Shown: piece by piece, positions 1 through 10,975 of the stretch
Layout: every line of letters begins with the position of its first letter
How positions within the stretch are numbered: position 1 is the first letter of the stretch
Assembly: GCF_022605725.1 (NCBI RefSeq)
Contig: NC_065546.1
Location: 44,636,227 to 44,700,226 of the forward strand
Direction: 5' to 3'
Source of the DNA: Anthonomus grandis grandis
Taxonomy: Eukaryota; Arthropoda; Insecta; Coleoptera; Curculionidae
DNA: 64,000 bases
The notes under the pieces: model-generated
What the model was told of the DNA's origin: nothing
The model's database searches: none
The model's input: only the letters and a program-made list of their open reading frames with translations
Made by a program: the position numbers and the translations under genes

Positions 1-715
1 CTTGAAATTCTTATAACCTGATAATGGCGACTTTAACTGACAATAGTTTTAGTATACACCTGCTCAAAATATCGTGGTGGGAACGTCAAATCCTTGTTAA
101 TCTTAGGGTTTTAATGACTTTGAATCTTGAAAGTTTTGTAAGCAAATTGTGTCAACCTTAATGGACGTTAATGTGAATACGTTCGTGGTTAAAATATCGT
201 TATTACAACGTCAGTTCCTCACCAATCTTATTGTTCCAGTAACCTTTAATCTTGAAATTCTTATAACCGGTATATGACTTTAACTCATGTTAATCTTAGT
301 ACACACCTGTTCAAAATATCGTAATGAAAATGTCAAATCCTCACTAATCTTATGGTTTAGTGACCTTAAATCCTAAAAATTTTGTATGCAAATTGTATCA
401 ACTCTAATAGACGTTAATGTGAATACATTGCTGGTTAAAATATGGTTATGACAATTTCAACTCCTCGTCGATCTTATGGTTCCAGAGACATTCATTCTTG
501 AAGTGACTTTAATTTTAGAATACATCTGGTCAAAATATCGTTGTAATAATATCAGATCCTTAATAATCTTATGTTTCCAATTACGTTTAATTTGAAAATT
601 CTTATAATAAAATTGGCTTTAATTTTAGTGCACATATGGTCAAAATACCGTTCTGACAACATCAAATCGTCACTAATCTTATGATTTCAATTCGAAAAAT
701 GGAACTTGTTATTAT
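1..715. repeat. Degenerate tandem repeat, ~250-bp unit made of two ~125-bp halves
   Basis: The string CTTGAAATTCTTATAACC occurs at position 1 and again at 251, and the sequence after each copy runs in parallel. Within each unit a shorter theme recurs (CAAAATATCG, then a GTCAAATCCTCA-like string, then AATCTTATGGTT). It appears about every 125 bases, suggesting the 250-bp unit is itself a diverged duplication. Copies fade out near 715 and the array runs off the left edge of the window. There is no open reading frame of note. Confidence 0.75.
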
Positions 716-2964
716 ATAGTAAAATCTCCTATAAGGCACTAAAAGCAACAAAAAGTCTTATTCCTGAAAATTAATTCTCCGTATATGGACTCTGTATTGC
801 GTCACTATTATCACATATCACATTGTCACACGACGGTAACGAGCTAGATATCCCTGCTAACTATATTATCACACATTTTATATAAATTGCGGGAGCCTTT
901 TCTAACAGTAAACGCCGCCGGACTGAGGTGAAATAATATATGGGTCGTTCTCCAAAAAGCAATAGAATTTCTTATATAATAGCAAAATATACATTATATG
1001 AATAGTAAATCTATGAAGTCAGTAAACTGCTTTAAAACAGCAGTTTTTTATATCAAGCTGTTGACCCATATCGTCGTTATTCTTCCAAACTGGCTTATCT
1101 TATTTTTCCTAATTGTTCAGGAGAGCAGATTTAAGTTTTGTTGATTATTAGGCTGTAAAATTGGGGACTATTAATTTAGTTAAATGAACATATTTTTAAT
1201 TTATATAAAGGAAAAATATGTTTACGTTAAACTGTCTAAGAGCGTTAAGATTAAAAACTTTCGGTTTCTTAAATTTTTTGAAAAATTTCAGATACGACTA
1301 TTTGTGAGACCAAAATATCTAAATTAAAATCATTTACGCCCATTTTTCCTTTAGATAATACGTCGCTTCAGGCAAATAAAACGAAATTAAAAAAACATTT
1401 TTTTATATTAAAGAGTTTTTTATTGCAATTCAAAATCAAATAAAGAAACGCGCATACTTGTATGAAAAGTTCTTCATAAAAAAGTAGTAAAAAACAAACT
1501 GAACAAAGATTTTTTTTTTAAATAGATAAACTTCATCCTAAGAATAATATTGTAGGTAAAAAAAAAACAAAAAGGTCATTCTTAAAACCACTGCCTACTG
1601 TCAAGAACGAAAAACAAACAAATAACAAAGTTGCGACCTGTTTAATGTGGAAGTGAACGATAGAAGTTCTTGTGCTCTTCCAGTCTTATTATGGGAGTCT
1701 GACCAATACAGAATGTTTAAAAATCGGACAACTTCTCCTTGGATACTTTAATAGGTTCTGAATTCAGCTTTCAGAAAGATATGTATGAAATACGTAAAAG
1801 TATGAAAACGTTATTTTGGGTCGAAAAACACAATATTCAGAGCACTTTTGTTTGAGGCATTTTCTCATAAATTTTAACTTTTCTCAAGAATATTTTCACG
1901 AATTAAAATATAACTAAAAGGTTGATGGCAAAAGAATGCGCAATAAATTCCCAAAGATTTTGTACTAAAACAATTTTTGTATCGCAAAAACTTTTTGAGC
2001 AGTTGGCAAGTTTGTCCCTTTTTTTGGCAAGGTCCAAGACCCTCCAAATTGAAGTCTTGTAAAGGCAAATTACCATATCCAAATTTTATTTAGTCACACT
2101 TCTGATCTTAATTTGGAAAACCCATATTATATTTTAATTTTTTTTACACCAACACGGTAGAATTTCTAAAAAAAGACTTAAAAACGTTATTCTGGGTTAA
2201 GAATTCATCCAAGCAATACTGCTCAAATCCCAAATCCGGTAAATTTATAGTAATTTGTTCTAAAAATGACGTTACTTGTCGTTGGTTTTTGATCATACTC
2301 GTACACTTCATCGTCAAACGTTGTTTCTTAACTTTGAAGTCAAAGACTCAAATTTATATTAAAATTAACTTTTTTCATCACTGGCTTTTAAATTTAAACC
2401 GAATGTTACATTTATCGGAGAACTACCCATGCTCCATAGCAAAAACTGACAGCCTGAATATATGTAGTTTCCTTGTTAGAGACCTGGATTACCATTTAAA
2501 GGACATATACCTAATCTCTGGGTTTTATTATACCATGTTGCTATGCCGCTAAACAAAAGCGACTCATATCGTCACTGTAGATGGCATTATTTCAGAAAAA
2601 AAAGATGTACCGTATTTCATATTGTTTTATCTATTTATATATATCTATTCGTTATAAGAAGATCTCATTGTATCTTAAAATATGCTTTATCTATATCATC
2701 TGCATCTTCATCATTTCCAACTCATGTTTTAAGAAGGATAATTGAGATATGATGGGTCTAAGTAAGGAAAAATGATATTTGCTATATAAATGAATTATAG
2801 TTGAACTGACTATTTCATTTAAAGTTGCCTGGAATATTCCCGGAGCTGTGAGTCTTCAAGGATTTACTGCCAATCAGATATTGGAAAAAAAATTGCCGAA
2901 GAATCCTATTGGTCAGATCATTATTTCCGTGAATACCTTAGAGGAGATCTCGATTGATTTGACT
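716..2964. other. AT-rich stretch with no recognised gene
   Basis: No ORF here has recognisable protein similarity; the short ORFs at 1874-2068, 2289-2552 and 2543-2752 look like chance frames. Around 1960-2170 there is loose resemblance to the interior of the MITE at 31080-31913: AACTTTTTGAG, a TTGTCC-like string, and TTTTTTACACCAACACGGT compared with TTTTTTACACGAACACGGT. A string near 1807 (AACGTTATTTTGGGT) recurs near 2181. This is probably a very old copy of that element family, but the match is too weak to draw limits. Confidence 0.4.
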
Positions 2965-4056
2965 TGTTAGTACACAAATTCCTGGGATAATGAAAAGATG
3001 AAATATATTACATTAAACTAATTTACTAATTCCTATTTATCATCTCCGTCTCATACGGATAATCATCATCTATAACTAAAAGATTTCAGATGTTTTGGCC
3101 TAATTGTTTATAATGTAGCAGTTGAGAAAAAATCAGGTTGCAGACATTAAATAACCAGTTCGATCATCTAAAGTTTGGGTCAAGATCACCTGCTGTAGAT
3201 GGATATTTCCTACATGAGTAAATTGTTGCTGAATAGCTTCCTAATCTGACTATTCCACTTTAAACTTTAAACTTATAACTGAAGATCTTCGGTTTAAAAA
3301 CTACTTAGGAAGAAGATCAATCAAGGGCAAAAGCCGTCAGAATTGAAGTAAGCAAGCAATTTATTTGATTCTTACAATTTATTTGTAAGAATCTTCTACT
3401 TAGATGGCAGCAGAACTAACCTACCATCACAAGAACCCACCAACTCAGTCAGATCTTGGAAACTATCTAGTTAAAGGATCTCAATGGCTTTAGAAAGAAT
3501 TCGATTATACACGAGTTTCTGGGATAAAATTATTTGATGTAAAGAAGCAACTCTTAAGTATGATCAAGAGAAGAAATCTGTTACGTTAAAATGATTTATT
3601 GGTATTATAAGTCTGATATGAGTAGTTACCATATTCAACAAGAAGATTTATTTTTAGATGATTTGAAAAGATTTTTAAGATTTCACTTTCATAGGCATCT
3701 AAATACTAACAGCTGAACTATTTAATTAAAATGGACCCACACATCACCAGTTGGATCAGCTAATATTTGATCTAAGATCACAGGTTCTGAATGCATATTT
3801 GGTTTAAGAATCAATTATGATTGAACAGGCTCCTAAGCTGACTATTTTAGTTAAAGCCTGAATTAGCATCAGGAAAAAATTGTTAAATTAAAAATTACCT
3901 AAGAAGATGAATTTAATTAAGGGCAGGAGCTCTGAGAATTGATGTAAGCAAGCAGTTTATTCGTAAGAATCTTCTACTATAAAATTTTTCTTTTTAAAGA
4001 GCTGCCGTATCTGATTAAACTAGCGAATATAGTGAAGACATACAGATACTGAATAA

Positions 4057-4578
4057 ATGTGGCCATCGAAAGTTACCATCATGGATATCTTCTTTGTATC
4101 TAAGGATATACTAAAACAATATATTGATGTGCACGCAGATACTGAAAGCATAACGAGACAATCAAGGGTAACGATCTTCCATACAAAGGATTACTTCTGG
4201 CATACCCTGCCTAAATCAGGTTCATCGACTTACAAAGCTTCAATCAAAAAATCTATCGATGAGCAAACTAGGAAATATAGCCAAGAGGTACAAAAATACG
4301 AGGCGGGTGTACTGCGACAATCGAAAGTTTCAACAAGACAGACTGTGGATAGAGCTCAAACAAGTCGTTCAACTCTTCATTTCGGCAAAATTCTGAGGAA
4401 AGGATTGAACGACCCAGCATATATTACGAGGCTCAAAGTAGAATTGAAATTATCGATGATATTATGGAGTTTTTTAATTTGGGTAAACAAGAACCTGAAA
4501 ATTATAATGTTAAATGAAGATAAATGTTTCGCTTCTTGTTCGCGGTTGATTTTAATAATACATGGATTCCTTTGCTAA
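4057..4578 (+). CDS. Unrecognised 173-aa ORF inside a foreign segment of the repeat array
   Basis: An uninterrupted ATG-to-stop frame of 173 codons, notably long for DNA this AT-rich. I do not recognise the protein. The central part (about residues 30-125) is hydrophilic and rich in Ser, Thr, Lys, Arg and Gln; the last 40 residues are more hydrophobic and may be a run-on into non-coding sequence. There is no signal peptide or clear motif. The ORF lies in a ~680-bp segment (about 3999-4680) that replaces ~110 bp of the surrounding ~590-bp unit; neighbouring copies lack it. It could be a retroposed or captured exon, part of an unknown mobile element, or a chance frame. No promoter or polyadenylation signal could be assigned. 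Confidence 0.35.
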   Translation: MWPSKVTIMDIFFVSKDILKQYIDVHADTESITRQSRVTIFHTKDYFWHTLPKSGSSTYKASIKKSIDEQTRKYSQEVQKYEAGVLRQSKVSTRQTVDRAQTSRSTLHFGKILRKGLNDPAYITRLKVELKLSMILWSFLIWVNKNLKIIMLNEDKCFASCSRLILIIHGFLC

Positions 4579-5974
4579 AAAGAGAGATAGAACAGGGCAT
4601 TCTCAAAATTAATTAATAATTTAAAATATATGTAAATTCATATATTTTCTATCATTAAATTACATTAAGATCACACCTCTTTTAAAAGGAATTGGATCAT
4701 ACACGAGTTTCTGGGATAAAATTGTTTGATGTAAAGAAGCAACACTTAAGTATGATCAAGAGAAGAAATCTATTACGTTAAAATAATTTATTGGTATTAT
4801 AAGTCTGATAAGAGTAGTTACCATATTCAAGAAGAAGATATGTATTTTTAGATGATTATTTGAAAATATTTTTAAGATTTCACTTTCATAGGAATCTAAA
4901 TACTAACAGCTGAACTATTTAATTACAGTGGATCCACACAGCATCAGTTGGATCAGCTAATATTTGATCTCAGATCACAGCATTAAATGCATATTTGGTT
5001 TAAGAGTGAATTATGGTTGAACAGGCTCCTAAGCTGGCTATTTTAGTTAAAGCCTGAATTTGCATCAGGAAAAAATTGTTGAATTAAAAATTACCTAGGA
5101 AGATGAATTCAATTAAGGGCAGGAGCTCTGTGAATTGATGTAAGCAAGCCGTTTATTCGTAAGAATCTTCTACTATAAGATTTTTCTTTTTAAACGGCAA
5201 TAGAGCTAACCCACAATCCCAAGGACCCATTGTTCGATTTGAAGATGATTTGAAGAGATTTTTAAGATTTCTTATTACGTTCATATGCATGTCAGCTAGA
5301 TTCTTTGCTGATAATGGAGCCACTTGTCGAAAAATCATGTTGTATTCTTTATATCACCCGTTGAAAAATTTAAAGATTGATCCAAGATCACCGGTTTTAA
5401 ATCGATATTGGCTATATGAGTGAATTATTGTGGAAAGTTTCTTAAGCTAACTACTCCACTTAAAATTAATAACTACCTGAATTAGTGTTAATGGAAGAAC
5501 TTTGATTCTATGATCAATACGAAACAAGAAATCAAACACATGCAGGAGCCCTGCGAATTGATGTAACTAAGCAGTTTTTTCGTAGGAATCTTTTGCTCTA
5601 AGACTTCTTTATCCCAAGGACCCAACTAGAATCTTTTAAATAAAATAGTCAAAGGACCTTAATGGCTCCAGGACAGGTCAGATCATGCCAGAGTTCCTGG
5701 GATAAAGTTGGTTAAATTAAAGAAGCAACTCCTGAAGAGAAGAAATCTATCGCGTTAAAATAATTTATTGGTAAGGATGGTGTTATAAGTTTGATAAGAG
5801 TATTGAGATGTTCTTCTAAGACATATTACAAGAGATTCTTAAGATTTCTCATTACTTTTATATATATATATCGGCTGGACTATTTAATTAGAATAGAACC
5901 AACTATGGAGATTAGATTATCTAATATTTAATCTAAGATCATAGATAGAATGTATATTTGTTTTAAAACTGAAT

Positions 5975-6600
5975 CTATATATATAAAGGAGTTTGTCCTG
6001 ACTGACTGACTCATCATCGCAGAGCCCAAACTACAATAGCTAGAAACGTGAAATTTTGTCAACGGGTTCCTTTTATAATACGAACTTTTTGAAACGAACG
6101 AACTTTTTGAAATTCCACCGATAAGGGGTGTTAGCGATATGATAAATATCGCATAGCGGAATAAAACTGATTAATAAATACGATTAAAAAAGTGCCTCTG
6201 TATTATTTATATTTTGGTAGACATAACAACAAGGCAGGTCCATGCGAGACTGATACCCGAGAGGTGACTCGACTCAGTCTTACCGCTCGCTCTGCATCTA
6301 ACGAATCATTTTTAAGATTATTTGTGTCTTGGTTTTATAATAATTATATTATATTAATCGCGCCCCTTGACCTCAAGAAAAACGGCGTGGCAATTGTGGG
6401 TTGTATGTACTATCAATGAGGCGAGGCTTCGGATTTTATTTTTGTGTATTGTGGGTTGCATGTACAATCATTGAGCCGTGGCTTCGGATTTTATTTTTGT
6501 GTATTGTGGGTTGCATTTACTATTATTGGAGGCCTTCTTCGACTTTTCTTTTATTTTCACGCAAGCAACGCCGCGGGCATTTAGCTAGTCATATATATAG
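5975..6600. mobile_element. Non-autonomous Helitron-like (Helentron-type) insert
   Basis: The limits come from comparison with other copies of the ~590-bp unit: the flanks read TTTTAAAACTGAAT before it and a GGCTCCTAAGCTG-like string after it, which are contiguous elsewhere. The insert starts CTATATATATA and ends TATATATAG, a short inverted pair, and shows no target duplication. Its 5' part carries a GACTGACTGACT string. Its 3' part has CCGCGGGCATTTAGCTAGT, resembling 3' ends I associate with insect Helitron-like elements. It carries no helicase or Rep ORF. The family call rests on remembered terminal motifs and is tentative; the insertion itself is well supported. Confidence 0.6.
6391..6540. 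repeat. 55-56 bp minisatellite, about 2.5 copies
   Basis: ATTGTGGGTTG recurs at 6392, 6448 and 6503, with GGCTTCGGATTTTATTTTTG between copies. The apparent ORFs at 6192-6616 arise from this repeat and are not genes. It lies inside the Helitron-like insert. Confidence 0.8.
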
Positions 6601-6964
6601 TGGAAGGGGCTCCTAAGCTGACTATTTTAGTTAGAGCTGATAGCTGCCTGGACTAGCATCAGGTGAGATTTTCGGTTTAACAATAACTAGGGAAAAAGAA
6701 ATTAGTCAAGATCAAGAGCTTTGACAATTGGTGAGTTCGTAAGAGTCTTCTGCTCTAAAGTTTCCTTAGATAGCAAGAGAGTTGATCTACTATATGAAGA
6801 ACCTATTAAATCAACTAGCTAATAATGGTGAAACCCTTAGGCCAAAGGATGATAAGTGGTAATACTGCTAAAGGTAAAAACACTTGAAGCAGTTGCTGTA
6901 ACATATAGCATTAAACAAGTATATACTATGCTTTATGTTAATCGGAAGTTTAACCATCCCTTAA

Positions 6965-9188
6965 CATTTCAGCGGTCGCGCCCATTTGCCCATTTAAAAA
7001 AAAATAGTGACTCAGAGTCCGCAGCAACCACTTGTAGCTAAAAAGATCATTTCTTTTAAAATAAAAACTAAAAATATTTTTGGTTTGAATAAAAAATACA
7101 TTTTAACGTTAGTAACATTTATTTCAACTGTTTGTTTTTTATTTTAACATAATTGGCGAGTAATTATACAAGAGAAAAAATATAATTGAGATTAAAAAAA
7201 CCTAAAACTAAAAGGTCAATTTTTCCACTCAGCTGTTTCAAAGCAATCTGGACATGTGGTGATAGCATGCTCTAAGCATACAGCTGCATTGCATTTTTTG
7301 CAAAAATATCGGGTAGGACGATTTTTCTTTCTGTCGCATAAAATACAACGTCCGCGTCGATTTGGTACATTTTCAACTGGATTTTCTGAAGTCTCTGTTT
7401 CAAGGATCTCGTTGATTCTAAGTTTGGTAACTTTTGATATATTTAGAATCTCTACACGAGCTTTAAGTTGAGCTTCAATAAGCTTGAATGAAAGTTGACG
7501 TAAAAATTCTTTACGCTTTATTTTTGCATCTGGATCATAAATTCGTACACAACTAATGAATTTATTCCGGCAACATTTAACGTACTATAAAATATGACCA
7601 TTGGCCATCTTCGAGTAGCGCGGGCACAATTATATACTGAACATAACTTATCCACCGTAACGACCCCTCATTTAGTTTGATTGTACATTGTAATGATCTC
7701 CGGTTTTCCATTTTCAGAATTCAAAGCATCATCCTTGTGTAAACTGGACATTAGCAAAACATTTTTACTCCTCTTGGCTTGGGTATATAGGATACAAGTG
7801 TACAGGTTTCATTAAATCCAAATATTGATTATTTTTCTCGACGATTTATGGGTTGTGCAAATTCGATCGGAAGTTCTCTTTTATTTTTTCTTACTGTTCC
7901 TATTAAAGTTAGTCTAAAATTTTGCTTTAAATTCTCTATAAGGCTGTAACTGGTAAACCAGGTTATCAGTTGTTACATTCCTACCAGTACCTCTAATTGT
8001 TTCACACAATCTTTGTACAACAGCATCTGGAGAGTTGCTAGCTTGAAAAGGGCCTTCAGGTTGTTTACCCACATAAACTTTCATACTACATGTATAAAAC
8101 ACCTTTGAGTCACACATAGCGAACACTTTTAGTCCATATTTATTCGGTTTGCTTGGTATGTATTGAAGAAAACTGCACCGACCGCGAAAGGCTTCTAGTT
8201 TTTCATCCACAGTAACGAAGTTATCAAAAACAGTCCTTATTGGCGCCAACTTGTCTATGGCTCTACGAGTTTCATGTGTTTCCATATCGTCAAAACGTAA
8301 ATGTCTTAATAAAAAGCGAAATCTTTGTAACGACATTGTAAGCCTAAAAATTTCAACACCAGTGCCATCGGTTTTCCAGAAATCTTCAGCATTTAAATGA
8401 CTGCTTTTTAACAATCCACCTAAATAAAGGAGACCTATCAAAGCAAGCAATTCAACAGAATCTGTTCAGAAAAAAAGTGCTACCATATTTTTATTGGAGA
8501 TTTTTGATTTTTTAAATCTCCTTTGGGACCACGCAAATGCGTAACCAAATTTTCGGCCGGTGTTCGGACAGCTTTTGAAGGACAATGCTTTCGCCACTTT
8601 GTGGTCTTGTCTTTGCCTATAAAAAGGGGACCTTTATTGTATTCATTTACTTCAATTTCAGTATCCGAAATATCCTGTTTACTATCAGGATCATAAACCT
8701 CTGTTTCGACGACGCGTTCTTCTTCATCATCAAATTCATCCAGAGGCAATTCTTCTTCAAAGTCATTTTCCAAACATTCCTGCATTAATTTTTCTAGTCT
8801 GTCGTGCTCCTTTTCATACAAAGCCATTCTAAAGGTTAAACAAAAGTAAAATATTAGTAAATAGATTGAAAATAGGCAATATTTACATACCTTTTAGCAA
8901 TAAAATAATTATTTACTAAAAACGATATTCGACACGCCGCTAGTCGCTGCGGACTGATACTCCGCAAATATAAATATCTCTCTAACGCACTACAAGTGAA
9001 CGCTCCCGTGTTTAGCGGTACACTAATAATGCTATTTCATTAAGGACATTAAGGCAAAGTATAAAGATTTGAACTGTTAGACTGTGATTAAGGTACTGAG
9101 AACCGCAGCCCGAGGTGCGCAGTAACTTAGTCAATAAACCAAAAACATTTTAAAATGGAGCGAGAGTCCGCGCGCGACCACTGAAAGG
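6965..9188 (-). mobile_element. piggyBac-type DNA transposon with TTAA target duplication
   Basis: TTAA flanks both ends (6961-6964 and 9189-9192), as expected for piggyBac elements. The termini are inverted repeats: CATTTCAGCGGTCGCGC reading rightward from 6965, and CCTTTCAGTGGTCGCGC reading leftward from 9188, 15 of 17 identical. A second, subterminal inverted pair built on AGTCCGCAGC lies near 7016-7030 and 8940-8955. The element is 2224 bp and holds one broken transposase gene on the minus strand. It sits at the right edge of the ~590-bp repeat array. Confidence 0.92.
7217..8827 (-). pseudogene. piggyBac transposase pseudogene
   Basis: The gene starts at the ATG at 8827 with an acidic N-terminus, followed by the HLRGPKGD-type region. 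Near 8480-8450 the frame is lost, and roughly 40 codons usual in the family between 'SPIKIW' and 'LLALIGLLYLGGL' appear deleted. The next piece (8450-7914) holds the DDE/RNase-H-like core, with 'VDEKLEAFRGRC' and 'TTDNLVYQ' carrying the first two expected catalytic aspartates. After 7914 the protein continues with several stops and frameshifts, including 'VVTVDKLCS' (third acidic site) and 'RRWPMVIFY'. It ends with an intact cysteine-rich C-terminus (CxxC...CxxC...C...H...CxxC) stopping at 7217. No intact product can be made. Confidence 0.92.
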
Positions 9189-9192
9189 TTAA

Positions 9193-10399
9193 GAATACGC
9201 GGACTGGTGCCTGGAACAGGTTGAGGACAGGACAAGAGTTGGTGACTTCTCACCAACTAAAAGACCAGAAGAACCTGAACAAATAACATAAAAGCTGAAA
9301 AAACATACCTAATCCTCTTATCCGTCATTTTCTATTAATAAAACAAAAGATTCGTGAGTGAACATATACATATAAACCATAATTAATTAATCTAAAAATA
9401 TTTAGCGCGTCTTCAATAGTTCCGGGAAACAATGATGCTAATAAAGGTATATCGTATTGTAAGAATAGCTCGTTATGAATTAAATTCCTTCAGCAACCTT
9501 CAAAGGTTGTTCGTGATGCGTAGGTAGTGATGATGAGTGTATTTTTAGACCATATAAAAACTCGTTTTTTGTTGTTGTATTGTACTCATTATGTATTAGT
9601 TTGGAGTGATTTGTGGCTCGAATTAAACCGTGCAAACTAATAAAAACTCTCAATATGAAACTACAGTATCCAGACTGGATACTTTTACAGAATAAACACT
9701 TTAAGAACTGATCAGATAAGACGAATCCAAGCAAGTTAATGTTGCAACTATTAATCAAATTAAGAAGGGAATTGAATGAAAGTCGCTTGTGATAAAATGT
9801 GAAAAGGGATATAAAGATCAGAAAAGTCTTTTGGAGTCATAAGACTCTTAAGAAGAAAAAAGCTTAAACCCAAAAAAAATCAGTGATTGCAAATGGTTTA
9901 ATCATATGCAGGTATCCTTTCAATTACTCTTAACTCTAACCCGTCAAAATATTAATTAACAATGATAAATCATATTTTGCTCCAGTAAATTTTAAATACC
10001 CTCATAAATTTTGTCAGAGTCTACGCATCTATTAGGATTAAGTGAATAACAAAATGAACCTGTCTGATTCAATTACTTTAAATTAAGGCTCAAGACGCTC
10101 CTTTTAATGGTATGAATTAGCATATGGTACAATGGGCTTTGATGAGGGCACAAATCAACAGCAATTATCCGATATATATTAATAAGTATACAAAGTGATC
10201 ATTTTTCAAATGATTTGCAGGCTATAAGTAGGGAAACATTGTGAGCATTTACTTGATCTAATTGAACGTGTTTATGTGATACAAACTTAATTTGCATAAT
10301 GACTAGTTTTTTGATAACTAAAATATAGTAAATATCACAGGCGTAGGTAAGTGTCTTCAATAAATGATGTGGATGCAAGTTCTATATTCGTTTCAAATG
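9193..10399. other. Gap with no recognised gene
   Basis: Nothing recognisable in either strand. The 92-codon minus frame at 9480-9758 has no identifiable motif and no flanking structure. About 9200-9330 is somewhat less AT-rich than its surroundings but has no reading frame with splice-like borders that I could defend. Confidence 0.5.
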
Positions 10400-10975
10400 T
10401 CTTCTTAGTTTAAATAGGTTATCTCTTCTAAGATTTCATCTACAATCAAGTTCTTTGATTGATCAAAGAAGTAGAGTTTGATCAATTGAAAATTACCTCT
10501 TCTAGGATATCTTTTACGATCATGTGCTATAGTTTCAACTCTTTTTAAAGCTAATCAAAAACTTATACCAGACTTTCAAGTATTTCAGTTACTTGTTCCA
10601 GAGTTTTCAGGAGTTACGGTTTCTTCGAAATCACTTCCTGGCAATTGGATAATCAAAGCAACTTAAGAGTTTGGAATAAGGCTCAATTCCGAGTTTAAGT
10701 TAAAAGCCGCCTTTAAGTTATCCAAAAGTGCCTGGCAGAAGCATGTATACGAATTAAGTGTCTTAAGTTAGGAAGAAATCTTTAACCATTTTAAGTGTCT
10801 AGTCTAAGCTGCGTATTTTAAGTGCTTGGAATAAATGTTTATTTTGATCAACTGCTTATGCCTTAGATAAGAGTTTGAACTTAATCTCTGAACCCTGGAA
10901 GAGGCTTTCAAGTAACTTAAGGCTTTAGAATTCAAAAGAGTCAGCTGTGCCTGGAATAAATATTTAATGTAAGGT

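Larger units (their letters stand above)
2965..6960. repeat. Tandem array of ~590-bp degenerate units, interrupted twice
   Basis: Landmarks recur in the same order. 'GAGTTTCTGGGATAAAATT' or a close variant occurs near 2975, 3511, 4698 and 5690. 'GCTCCTAAGCTGACTATTTTAG' variants occur near 3240, 3830, 5021, 5433 and 6611. The spacing implies a unit of roughly 590 bp. The segments 3498-3990 and 4688-5177 are nearly identical, so some copies were homogenised recently. Two foreign segments break the array: about 3999-4680, and 5975-6600 (Helitron-like). A piggyBac element lies at the right edge. Confidence 0.8.

Noticed and set aside
6192..6616. Two overlapping plus-strand ORFs of 71-75 codons
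   Set aside because: They are produced by the 55-bp minisatellite and Helitron-like sequence; the repeated peptide has no known counterpart.
9480..9758. 92-codon minus-strand ORF
   Set aside because: No motif, no flanking gene structure and no element context; length is within chance for the region.
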